The position numbers and the translations under genes are program-made. From NCBI RefSeq assembly GCF_020536995.1, contig NC_068367.1, forward strand, positions 58,831,125 to 58,895,124: DNA of 64,000 nucleotides. Direction: 5' to 3'. The notes beneath the pieces were generated by a model, which was not told where the DNA came from, did not search any database, and saw nothing but the letters and a program-made list of their open reading frames with translations. This DNA is from Dreissena polymorpha. Taxonomy: Eukaryota; Mollusca; Bivalvia; Myida; Dreissenidae. Positions 13,905 through 23,754 of the stretch are shown here, piece after piece. How positions within the stretch are numbered: position 1 is the stretch's first letter; each line of letters starts with the position of its first letter.

Positions 13905-16900
13905 CTTGCAGAACAAAAACAGTTAATGATAAATTAATCCATTTCAACCACAAACCTGTTGATATGGGCCATGATATTTTTTGCATTTTAATACCAATAT
14001 GACACATATTATTAAAGAAGCTACACATCTCAAAACACTAAAAGTTTCATTTGTGTCGTGTTCTGAAAAAACTGAGCATAACGCATGTGCATAAAGTGTC
14101 ATCCCAGATTAGCCTGTGCAGTCCTCACAGGCTAATCAGGGATGAAACTTTCCGCCTAAATTGGATTTTTGCTAAGAAGAGACTTCATTTAAACGAAAAA
14201 TGTCATAAGAGCGTAAAGTGTCGTCCCTGATTAGCCTGTGCGGACTGCACAGGCTAATCTGGGACGACACTTTACGCCCATGCATTATGCCCAGTTTTCT
14301 CAGAACGCGAGAAATTTAAAAGAAAAACCTGTTTGGACAGATATTTACTGTATGTCAAACACCACATGTAATTTAGAAGCAACACATCTTAAAACATTGT
14401 AGTTTACATATAAATCCAGAAACCTACTTGGCTCGGTAATTATTGTATGACCAACATGGCATTCAGTAGCTACACATTTCAAGACATTGAAAATTACATT
14501 TCAACCACAAACCTTCCCCAGCCAAATATTTAGGGTACTTCCAATACCACATGTCATTTAGAGGCTCCACATATCTTAACATTTAAAACTACATTAAAAC
14601 AACAAACCTATCGGGCAGGGTATTTATTGTATGACAAATACAACATGTCATTTAGAGGCCCCAAATCTTAAACATTGAAAACTACATTAATTACAACAAA
14701 AAACCTAATGGGCGTGGTATTCATTACACAACTGAAACACCATGTCAATTATAGACTCCAAATCCCAAAATATTGAAAACATTTCACCCACAAACTTGAA
14801 TGGCTGGGTTTTTATTGTATCTAATACCAACAAGAGATGTGTTTGTCAGAAACACAATGCCCCATAGTGCGCCGCTTTGATTATTTTTGGACCTTTGACC
14901 TTGAAGGATGACCTTGACCTTTCACCACTCAAAATGTGCAGCTCCATAAGAAAAACATGCATCCCAAATATCAAGTTGCCATCTTCAATATTGAAAAAGT
15001 TATTGCAAAAGTTTAACCAAGGTAAAGTTTGTGACAGACAGTCACATACAATGACACACAGACAGGCAAAAAACAATATACAACATGTACCCCCGATCAT
15101 TCGATCTGGGGGCATATAAATAATTACGAGGATCCACATATTAAAACATTGACATTTTCATTTCACCCACTAACAGGCTTCACATTTCAAAACATTGAAG
15201 TTTACATTTCGCCCACAAACCTGTTTTGCCGAGTATATTTTGTATATCAGTACCACACTTGTTAAGAAACTACACATCTCAAAACATTGAAAATTACATT
15301 TCAGCCACAAACCTGTTTGGCCGGGTATCAACATGTACATGTGCATCTTAACACATCTTAACACTTTTGACTCAAAAGGTAAATGAAAATGGCTATGTGC
15401 GACCAGCATAAAACCAAAACAACCTGCGGGTAACTAACAGTCTGTTCAGGTTTTATGCTGTTTGCTGCTCATCAGTATCTTATGGTTGGAACTGAAGCCT
15501 TAAAAACTTGAATCTAGTAAGAAAGGTCTTAAATTTCATTTGATTTTTTAAGGGACTACAAATGCATGCAAGTGCGTATCAGAATGGTAAAAGGTTAAAA
15601 CATTGAAAACTACATTTAAACCGCTAACCTGTTTTGCCGGATATTTATTGTATGACCAATACCACATGTCCTTGGGCAGAATATCTGGGATCAGATGGTG
15701 CTCAGGAACAAATGGGTGAAATCTCTCGCGCTGAAGTTCGTCCCTGGAATCCATAGGCACCACACCCACTTCCTGAAGATTTTTATGTACAAGTATGTAT
15801 AAATTGTTTACAACAGTATTTCAGGCATACCATGGCGGTCAGTTAAAGGGACTTGTTCATAGATAAGGATTCCGTCTATTGAAGAATGTGGTCACCAAGA
15901 GACAAATCAGTTTTCGTGATGTAGCCATACTAGTAACAACCATTTGAACACTGTATGAGTCACTCATTTTCCGCACTCATTACTAAAATTGCTTTAAACA
16001 TTTACAAATTGTGTTATGATGTCTTGTCTGTTTTCACCAAATGATTGCCGTTTGTTTGAAATCATGGATGCCCTGTGTTTGGACAGTTTTGCCCTTTGAA
16101 GTCTTGTAAAATCTTGTGATGAATATCAGAACAATTCCTTTCCTCGGGGTCTCAGGCATGACCTCATGACATTTTGTATTTATGTTTCACTAACAATCTA
16201 TAATGTTTCAATTAGTCTTCAGTAATTAAAAACACAAGAAGAAAAGTTTCAAATACAATGACTTTGCCAGGATACAAACCAAGAATTTCTTGAAGCCAAA
16301 GCTAATGCTCTACCACTGCATGCAGGCTTTTGTATTTAAAAGCAAAATATATTGGCTATCTAATATATAGTACTCAACAAATTTTCCATATTATAAACGC
16401 TTTATTATTTTAATGATTTTAAATGATGATTATCCATGTACCAGCCAAAATAATAAGGATTAATTCTGTGCAGACTGCACATGCCTATCTTGGATACACT
16501 TTACACACATGCATTAAGTCCCGTTTTTCCAAAGCAAGGATGATTTACCTGCAGACATTTGCCCATTTTCTGCAGACATTTGCCCATTACCTGCAGACAT
16601 TTGCCAATTACCTGCAGACATTTGCCCATTTCCTGCAGACATTTGCCCATTACCTGCAGACATTTGCCCATTTCCTGCAAACATTTGCCCATTACCTGCA
16701 GACATTTGCCCATTACCTGCAGACATTTGCCCATTACCTGCAGACTTTTGCCCATTACCTGCAGACATTTTCCCATAACCTGCAGACATTTGCCCATTAC
16801 CTGCAGACATTTGCCCATTTCCAAGTCTTCTGCCCCACCGGCGTCCTGGCGACACTTGCTGCTATCTCCCAAACCATTGTAGAATCTCTGTGGGGGGAAA

Positions 16901-19900
16901 CAAGCAAATTTGCATCAGATGAAGCTACATGTACAGGCAATAAGCAAAGTAAACAAAAATGAACAAGTGTTCCGTGGTCTGAGACATATGCCCAGCATGG
17001 CCTTGACCGTGACCTTTACCTTTGACCTAGTGACCTGAAAATAAATAGGGGTCATCTGCCAGTCATGATCAATGTACCTATGAAGTTTCATGATCCTAAG
17101 CCTAAGCGTTCTTGAGTTATCAGCCGGAAACCATTTGGTGGACGGACTGACGAATCAACCGACAGACAGACCGACATGTGCAAAACAATATACCCTCTCT
17201 TCTTCAAAGGGGGGCATAAATACTTATCTGCTATGTGGTCATTTTGAACTTGTTGATGCACACAAGGTCAATAACTCTTGGGTTTGTAAACCAATCTATA
17301 TTTATTTGGATTGTTTAAAAAAAAAATCCTCATAATACCATGCTGTGAAACTTTGGTCAAAAAATGGATAAAAATTCAAGCTTAGAAAATATGAGAAGTG
17401 TACGCAGAAATAAATTGTTTGTCACTCACTTTTAACGACTCCTTGCTGAGAACGTAGCCGGCACCCCCTGACATATATCCATTCTTGACATATGGTTTGA
17501 ATTCACGGCCAAAGAAGATCGGTTTGGTTGCATTCTTATCCTCAAGTAAATACCTAAAAAGCAACACTGTTAATGAAATATGTCAACAAACATATACATG
17601 TAAACAATAATAGTGAACCAAAAGAATCAAAATTAAAATGTCAATAAATTTAAGAACGGGAATTACATTAATTGATTGGCATAATCTATAGATTTGCAAT
17701 GACAGAGCCTTGAAAAACAAGATATGTGCCTATAGGGCACAGATGCCCCAGCATTTCAAAAAAGCAAATACGTAAAAAAAACTCAACCTTGATCTAAAAG
17801 ATAAAATTGCAAAGTCCAAGGCCCATAACTTCGCAAAAAATCAATGGACCAAATACACTCATATGTTTGATCTGTAACTCATGCAAGAAGATTCAAATAC
17901 AAAAAATCCGGGAAAAAAAGCATTTTGAAAACATCCATTAAATTTTTTTTTCAAGAAAATTGCTTAGTTGAAGGCCATGAATTTCGTCGAAAATCAATGG
18001 GCCTGAATGAAACTTACACTTGATCCGTAAGTCATTAAGATAGACTCACACACCAAAAAAAGGTAAATATCTGCAAGCGTTTAGCAAAAGAGTCCGGAAA
18101 ACTGTTATTGTAGAGAAAGTCAGTGGACAAGAACAAAACTTGAACATGATCCATAAGTAACGGAGGTAGACAGACTATTTTGATTTCTGGCAGTCTGCTC
18201 AACCACAAAATCTTATGTTTAACAAACATATACATAACAGCGTTCAAAGTTTTACATCAGACATTTAAAAAATATCCACAGATTAAATCAAACAATATGC
18301 CTGCTTTTCCGAAAAAACAAATGAAAGCATGGTAAATGTAAGTTCAAGTAGTAAGTGTGTCAAATTGTAATCAATTCACAAGGTTAGTATACAAGAAACA
18401 TCTAGATGTATACACGTTGATAAGTTTACAATGATCTGATTTTTGCTGTTTTACAGGGAAATTAATGTTACTCATTTGACTATTATTTATATACAAGTTT
18501 TCTACCATCAGGAATAAAACCAATTAATGCATATATATAAGAAACATGTTTTATCCAATATCTATCAAATTACCTGGGAATTAACAGAGTTGTTTTTTAT
18601 CCTTCCTTACCATGTATTTTGTATGATCACAGTTGTTAAAGCTTTGGCATGATGTAAATATTGTCTTATGATATGATTGTACCATATTGAATGTTATTTT
18701 CATGGAAGCTTGCAGTGGAGATTTATTATGCACATTGGCAAATGAGGTGTATGCTATTTTAATTTAATATAAATATAAATATGCACAAATACACGCAAAA
18801 TTACCGTAGGTTTTCAACAATCACGTAAGTATCGTCATCAGACTTCAAAAACCAATATTGAATGTTAACTTCATGGAAGCTTGCAGTGGAGATTTATTAT
18901 GCACATTGGCAAATGAGGTGTGTCCTATTTTTATTTAATATAAATATAAATATGCACAAATACACGCAAAATTACCGTAGGTTTTCAACAATCACGTAAG
19001 TATCGTCATCAGACTTCAAAAACCAATATTGAATGTTAACTTCATGGAAGCTTGCAGTGGAGATTTATTATGCACATTGGCAAATGAGGTGTGTCCTATT
19101 TTTATTTAATATAAATATAAATATGCACAAATACACGCAAAATTACCGTAGGTTTTCAACAATCACGTAAGTATCGTCATCAGACTTCAAAAACCAATCA
19201 GCCTTGTCAAGGTAATTTTCATAAACATGCTTGAAAGCTAATTTTGTCTTTGCCCAAAGTGAGTCCCTGCTTTCCGTGACTGACAGTACAACAGTTGGCA
19301 GTGATGAATCAGCCGCAGAGCTCATAAACACTGAAATAGAAATAGGGATAGCAGGTATGTATTTATGATATTAAAATAGAAATAAGCCACCCTCTGAGGA
19401 ATGGGCTACTGGGCTAACTAAATGCATGTGTGTAAAGTGTTGTCCCAGGTTAGCTAAAGAAGTCCGAACTTGCTATTCAGGGACCACACTTTCAGCCTAA
19501 AACTTTGCCTAAAACTTTGCTCAGAAAAAACTTCCTTTACACACAAAAAAATAGGAAAGTGTTGACTCTGATTAGACTGAACAGGCTAATCTGGGAGTAC
19601 ACTTTACACGCATGCATTAAGCCACATTTTCATAGAGCCTGGCTCAAATAAACAATTTGTCGTATAAAACCAGGTTTCTGGTCATTGATTCCTACTGATA
19701 GGGCCTTTGACCTCAAAAAGGGGACAGTGAACTTGTGATAATTTAGTATTGATTAAGAAATTAACATTATTTACAGCTTATCATGTTTTAGTTTCAGTTC
19801 ATTAAACAATATATATTGAATGCCAAAAGCCCACGTGAACATTAACTTATTGCAATTATCTTTTGAACACAATTTAAAAAATGGTATATCAAAAATTGAT

Positions 19901-22900
19901 TTGATTTCTTTCTCATTTCACTAGAAAATGTTAAAGTTGCCCTTCAAAATTATTTTCTATTAAGTCACACATCCTTTTTATTATTAAGGAGAAAATGTAC
20001 AAAGTTTATTACAACGATGATTGTGCAATTAAACAAGAATGTATTACTTTTTTTCCCAAAACTATGATAATTATTATGTTGTACCTATATCAGTTTACAA
20101 AATCATCTTTGTACTGTTCACAAATGAGTATATTTGGCACACTGATATATTTTTCCTTAGCAAGTATGTTATTTGAATAAATTATTAGTGAAAATTAAGC
20201 ATGGGCAGTTAAAGGGAAAAAATACCCACTACAACACCGGTGAAAAGCATAAATGTCATATTGAAAAAAGCCTCTAACGTACAAAAATAATTTTGTCTAG
20301 AAAAGCATAAGCCACTTCTATTATATTGTACTGATTACAGTAACAAGTCACTTACAAAGTATATTGCAACGCTTTCCCCATGTTGCTTTCACATGCTGGG
20401 CTTTTAGAGCATGATTAGATGGATTGGTCATGACCCAACAAAGCACTCGCACCTTGTCATGCAAGATTCTAGCTACCTCATTGGACTCCACTGAAATAGA
20501 TAAATGATATTATTTAATTTATATTAATATGTTGATGGTAGTATAATTATTTAACACCTGAATATAAACACTTGATTGCTATGAGTCATATATTTAATAT
20601 CTATCTGAGAGCCAGTAAAACTATCAATTGGGGATTTTAGGAATCGATTAGGTAATATTAGGACTGTATTTGGGAAAAGTTATATATATTTTGCCTTTGG
20701 AAATACGACTGAATATTGGCTAAAAAAGAGCATAGTACAGTATCTATTCGTATGGAATTTCATTGCAATTCACAGATGTTTTAATATTACTTTTTGATAT
20801 ACATGATTGTATTCATGAGATTAAAGTAGCAAAAATATAAAGACATGGACTCCAAAGTATGTGTCATCTTAACAATACATTTTAGTATGAAACATCAGTT
20901 TTCTGTTAATCTCAGCTCTGGTGATAGTCCAAACAATCAAAATTCCAAGTGGTTCCCATGATAAAATGCCCAACTTACAAAGCGTTTTATCTTCAAGCCT
21001 AGAATGAATTTAAAGATGAATATGTGGTCCTCTGGAAATTGCAATAGAAAAATTTAATGCTGCTTCAAAAAAAAAATTGCAACAGAGTTTTTGGATTTGA
21101 ACTTCCACAAAATCCCTTTATCTTAGTTAACATCCACAAAATTTAAATATTTAATTTATTCTCAAATGGAATGCGCCAACATGTCCTTAACACATTTTGG
21201 ATATAGAATTTGAAAATAGCCACAAACAGCACGACATGATTCTGAAACTGCTTTTATACAAGAAGAGAAAAACAGGCACAACTTTCAAAAAGGAGAAAAA
21301 GGGAAATACAAGTATTCACTGAAATTTAATCACCTAATTTTAATTCTAGGTTGACGCCTACATTTCTACCTCAAAGGGACATGGCTGTGTTTCTGTATCA
21401 AACAAAAAATCACTCAAAACCTAAAACTCTTTCAAATTGTGCAAAAGTGATTTTTTTTTGCAATATTAATGTTTTACTCATCCGCTGATATTACTGAAAA
21501 CTTAATATAAACACATAACGGCTTAAAAAAAACTGTTTCCCTATATTTATTAAATATGAAAAAATTACGCTTGAAAATACACTTAATAGATGAATTTTGT
21601 TAAGATTGACCTTTTGTTAATAAATATTTTCTTGATACATTTTAGCTGCAAATTCATACCTGCAAAAATGTCTGACTGCATGGCAAGAACACCATGGTGC
21701 ACCTTAGGCTTAATAATATAAGATATAAGTTATAACACACATTGTGAATTTGTCATACCAACATAATTTGCTTATGAGAACATGGCAACAAAGCATAATC
21801 ATTGCTTTTATGTTATGATATTCAGTCTTTTTGTTTATATCTTAAAAAATATGAGTCATGATATATGCTACCGGTATATGTTGGTTGTGTCGTGGGTAAT
21901 TTTCATAAATTGCTTTCATCAGAAATATTTTATAAATTTATGACTATGAATCATTATAAACATAATTATTAACCTTTGTTCTTTTATTTGTTGCTTTTTT
22001 TCCAAATGTGCATTGTCAGTAATAATAATAAATAATCGATTGTCTTGACAGTGTCGAACTGCCATCTTGAAAATGTTTTCTTGTCAAATGTGATTGCGCC
22101 GACATGTATGTAGATGTAAATTGGCTATTCCAATTTCAAGATTTGCATATCTATAAATAGCCTTAAAACTGACATTGCATAGGAGAGTAACTTCCTGTGA
22201 AAAAATGTCAACATACGATTTAGTATGGAAAATAATCATAAATAAATAATTTTGTGTTACTTAGGAAAACTATATGAGCACTTTATAAAAGAGGAAATTT
22301 TTAATAAGAGCTCTACTGAATTACAATATAACCTGTTTTATCACATTTTTTATCGGCAAAATGATGGTGACCAGGTCAAAACTTTTTCTGTAAAGACTGC
22401 ATAATGTGGGAACGTTCTATCACGCGGTCTCCATGACCACGACTCTAAAGAACCCACGACTCAACAAGTACAGTTTATAGACGGACCCACAGGTGTTGGG
22501 CGCGTGGCCAAGTCAAGCCAAGTGGCCAAATATAAAACATTTTTAATCATATTGACAAGAAAAAAAAATTAGAATTTTTTTTCTTGTCAATATGATAAAA
22601 AAAATTGTTTTATGACAAATTGATAGTGTTAAAGTGACTTGGCCATGCGCCCAACACCTGTGGACGGACCGCACCTTTGTGACTGTGTGCCATTTCATCT
22701 TTCCAACTCAACCCTTTTGTTGGAGAGGCTTCTGAATAAAGATGGTCATGATCAAATGCTGAATTTGGAACGTAAGATGACGTTTGTCGCAAAACTGGCA
22801 CTGGATACGACGCAGAAGTTGAAACAGTCAAATAATAATATGCCAACACGGAACCAAAACACACTCCGATCACGAATGTGGCCGCAACGGATTTCGTAAT

Positions 22901-22927
22901 GCCTATATGACCATTAGCAGCCATCAT
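13434..22927 (-). CDS. C1GALT1: Core-1 beta-1,3-galactosyltransferase (C1GALT1), seven exons
   Basis: A type II Golgi enzyme that adds galactose in beta-1,3 linkage to GalNAc-alpha-Ser/Thr (core 1, T antigen). Exons on the minus strand: 22927-22675, 20490-20356, 19330-19147, 17553-17430, 16887-16801, 15772-15629 and 13904-13434. All have AG and GT borders and matching phases, giving 465 residues with the shortest exon 5. Visible landmarks: membrane anchor at residues about 12-34, [19 protein letters not shown], the DDD metal-binding motif at 180-182 in [56 protein letters not shown] and [13 protein letters not shown]. These match animal C1GALT1 in order and spacing. Odd: an acidic tail of about 120 residues extends beyond the usual end, and exon ends 3, 5 and 6 are tandemly copied into their introns. 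The start is the first ATG, in ACCATGATGG. Confidence 0.95.
14058..14308. mobile_element. MITE with ACTGGGCATAA-type inverted ends
   Basis: The ends match as inverted repeats: GTTCTGAAAAAACTGAGCAT against ATGCCCAGTTTTCTCAGAAC. Inside are two smaller palindromes around GATTAGCCTGTGCAG / CTGCACAGGCTAATC. Relics of the same family lie at 16455-16535 and 19405-19640. Non-coding. Confidence 0.8.
14829..15120 (+). repeat. ACAAGAG...GGGGGCATATAA dispersed repeat
   Basis: Starts ACAAGAGATGTGTTTGTCAG and ends GATCTGGGGGCATATAA. The same family runs on the opposite strand at 51930-52200, and a relic lies at 26910-27160. It is inserted in the exon 6-derived array. Confidence 0.7.
15629..15772 (-). CDS. 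C1GALT1: C1GALT1 exon 6
   Basis: Acceptor CTTCAG|GAAGTGG, phase 0. It encodes [20 protein letters not shown] and [20 protein letters not shown], then [19 protein letters not shown] and WYWSYN are diagnostic of C1GALT1. Donor CAG|GTTAGC at 15628, phase 0. Confidence 0.95.
16549..16820 (-). repeat. 21-bp minisatellite made of the exon 5 end and its donor
   Basis: Thirteen copies of a 21-bp unit encoding MGKCLQV (variants [28 protein letters not shown]). Each unit ends at the exon/intron border, and ten of thirteen keep CAGGT. Because the unit is 21 bp, every donor choice stays in frame with exon 6. A half copy of a dispersed MITE (about 16455-16535) lies directly beyond. Confidence 0.95.
16801..16887 (-). 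CDS. C1GALT1: C1GALT1 exon 5 (minimal form)
   Basis: Acceptor CCCCCCACAG|AGATTC. It encodes [18 protein letters not shown] and [11 protein letters not shown], which joined to exon 6 ([11 protein letters not shown]) gives exactly the spacing found in vertebrate C1GALT1. The first usable donor is CAG|GTAATG at 16800. Open reading continues through 12 further 21-bp repeats to a last donor CAG|GTAAAT at 16548, so the exon could be as long as 16549-16887. Confidence 0.9.
16960..17220 (+). repeat. Dispersed ACAAG..GGGGGCATAAA repeat in intron 4
   Basis: From GAACAAGTGTTCCGTGGTC through GACCTTTACCTTTGACCTAG, GAAGTTTCATGATCCTAAG and a run of GACGGACTGACG / GACAGACAGACC to CTTCAAAGGGGGGCATAAA. Same superfamily as 2541-3379. 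Non-coding. Confidence 0.6.
17430..17553 (-). CDS. C1GALT1: C1GALT1 exon 4
   Basis: Acceptor TTTTTAG|GTATTTAC; the first base completes the Arg codon of exon 3. It encodes [41 protein letters not shown]. The [14 protein letters not shown] segment is a hallmark of the family. Donor AAAA|GTGAGT, phase 0. Confidence 0.94.
17720..18250 (+). repeat. Relic dispersed repeat in intron 3
   Basis: Starts ACAAGATATGTGCCTATAGG and holds two degenerate units with CCCATAACTTCG, AAAATCAATGGACC and GATCTGTAACTCATG / GATCCGTAAGTCATTAAG. Related text is at 26990-27100. Non-coding. Confidence 0.5.
18684..19196 (-). repeat. 171-bp tandem triplication spanning the exon 3 donor
   Basis: Three head-to-tail units: 19196-19026 (containing the true exon end), 19025-18855 and 18854-18684. 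The last 50 exon bases and the donor look identical in all three. The two lower units match each other except for a few changes in the outermost one. The extra copies encode [17 protein letters not shown] followed by GTAATT but show no good acceptor in front. A recent duplication. Confidence 0.92.
19147..19330 (-). CDS. C1GALT1: C1GALT1 exon 3 (DDD motif)
   Basis: It reads [10 protein letters not shown], then [21 protein letters not shown] and [19 protein letters not shown], containing the metal-binding DDD triad of GT31 enzymes. The acceptor is TTTCAG|TGTTTATG and the donor CTACG|GTAATT at 19146. The last 50 bases of this exon plus 121 bases of intron are present as two further tandem copies downstream. 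Confidence 0.95.
19405..19640. mobile_element. Diverged MITE copy in intron 2
   Basis: Relic of the 14058-14308 family: ATGCATGTGTGTAAAGTGTTG at one side and ACACTTTACACGCATGCATTAAGCC at the other, with the GCTAATCTGGGA inner motif still readable. Confidence 0.6.
20356..20490 (-). CDS. C1GALT1: C1GALT1 exon 2
   Basis: The acceptor TTTCAG|TGGAG joins in phase to exon 1 and gives [13 protein letters not shown], then [14 protein letters not shown] and [13 protein letters not shown]. The donor is TTT|GTAAGT. The family signature KVRxLCWVMT..KHVKATW is clear. This exon was too short to stand out as an open frame and was found by homology. Confidence 0.92.
20491..22487 (-). other. C1GALT1 intron 1, nothing further seen
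   Basis: AT-rich intron sequence without a recognisable exon, RNA gene or repeat. A palindromic element begins at 22488. Confidence 0.5.
22488..22662. mobile_element. hAT-like MITE next to the exon 1 donor
   Basis: A 175-bp near-perfect palindrome. The ends CACAGGTGTTGGGCGC and GCGCCCAACACCTGTG are flanked on both sides by the 8-bp direct repeat GACGGACC (22480-22487 and 22663-22670), the length typical of hAT insertions. The centre is AT-rich (CTTGTCAATATGAT stems). A related end, GTGACTTGGCCACGTGCCCA, occurs at about 59075-59105. Confidence 0.85.
22675..22927 (-). CDS. C1GALT1: C1GALT1 exon 1 (start, membrane anchor)
   Basis: Encodes a short cytosolic N-terminus ([13 protein letters not shown]), a hydrophobic anchor ([19 protein letters not shown]) and a stem region ending HSHK. 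The donor is AAAG|GTGCGG at 22674 (phase 1). Two ATG codons are adjacent; the first is taken. A 175-bp MITE sits 12 bases into the intron. Confidence 0.9.
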
Positions 22928-23678
22928 GGTTTAAGCGTGTAAAACGTTGGTTTAACCTCTAATTTCTTGTGTTTATATGCTATCTCATTGTGATTTCCAA
23001 TATAAAATTGCCAATGTAAACAACTATGTGTAAGTTGAGTGGGAATCGTGACAGATGTCATACTTCTTAGTGAAGAGCTCAAACGCCACGCAATTCAGTA
23101 ACTGCACGAAAGAAAATTAATGAGACATTCTTAAATTGGTTACACTACACCATCTAAAAAAAAATCAGCAAAGCACTTGTATATCGCTTTCAGAAATATA
23201 ATCACGTAACCAGAAGAAAAAAACGAAAATTTTATCATGTTTGAACGTTTTCATTCTCCTAACTAAAGAAGGAAACTTATCGCGATTAATTGAATGGACG
23301 CAGCTTTGAAGACTGATTGCATAATCATGTGATCTCTATGTAACATACTCTAAAACATTTTATGCCATTCAAAGTGAACAATGACTCTGTCGATTGATAA
23401 AACAGTTCAGTATTCGTTTTAACAACCACAAACAATATACTATTGATTTTGCAAACCGTCCATCCATTCACTCATTGAAGTGAATTGGAAAGGAATCGAT
23501 ATTTAACACAATATCTGACAATGAATTCAGTAGTTTATGAGGCTACTCAAACTTCATTTTCATGTGTTTTTTTGCAGAATGTAAAACGACTGTGAAATAA
23601 CATGAAACTATAAGCGTCTGTGTAATTTTATTTAAGTGATATTTACAAAGTTTACGTGCGTTAAACGTTACCTGAACA
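22928..23678. promoter_or_regulatory. Head-to-head 5' region of C1GALT1 and the Ly6 gene
   Basis: The start codons of C1GALT1 (minus, 22927) and the Ly6-type gene (plus, 23679) are 751 bp apart and diverge. Any promoters for both must lie here or overlap here unless there are non-coding 5' exons. No CpG-rich core or strong TATA box is evident, so this is inferred from gene layout only. Confidence 0.4.
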
Positions 23679-23754
23679 ATGTATCATAAGCGTTCAGCTA
23701 TCAGAATTCCAATGACGGTGATATTAATGGTCATTAGCAAGACATGCAGAGTGG
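23679..23754 (+). CDS. Ly6-type gene exon 1 (signal peptide)
   Basis: ATG followed by [20 protein letters not shown] and KTCRV, a basic start then a hydrophobic core. The donor is GTGG|GTAAGT, phase 1, which matches the acceptor phase of exon 2. The only support beyond this is position and phase, so the start is likely but not certain. Confidence 0.65.

Larger units (their letters stand above)
13931..15345 (-). repeat. Decayed array of about 93-bp copies of the exon 6 end and donor
   Basis: Within intron 6 about ten diverged units repeat the text around the exon 6 donor. On the plus strand each reads ACATTGAAAACTACATTT, then CACAAACCTG (the donor in reverse), GGCCGGGTATTTATTGTATG, then ACCAATACCACATGTCATTT. 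Unit anchors lie near 13952, 14325, 14420, 14509, 14604, 14701, 14792, 15217 and 15309, spaced 89-97 bp where uninterrupted. A MITE (14058-14308) and an ACAAGAG-type repeat (14829-15120) are inserted in it. Confidence 0.85.

Noticed and set aside
14846-15139. Overlapping 97- and 80-codon frames on opposite strands
   Set aside because: They sit within an ACAAGAG-type dispersed repeat in intron 6 of C1GALT1.
16423-16962. Open frames with LQTFAHY or CRHLPIT repeats on the plus strand and AGNGQMS repeats on the minus strand
   Set aside because: They are other frames of the 21-bp C1GALT1 exon 5 minisatellite. Only the MGKCLQV frame joins the conserved exon in phase.
18804-19025. Extra DDD-encoding exons of C1GALT1
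   Set aside because: The copies lack an acceptor, and the reading frame closes directly after the donor (CTACGGTAA), so they are treated as duplicated exon ends, not exons.
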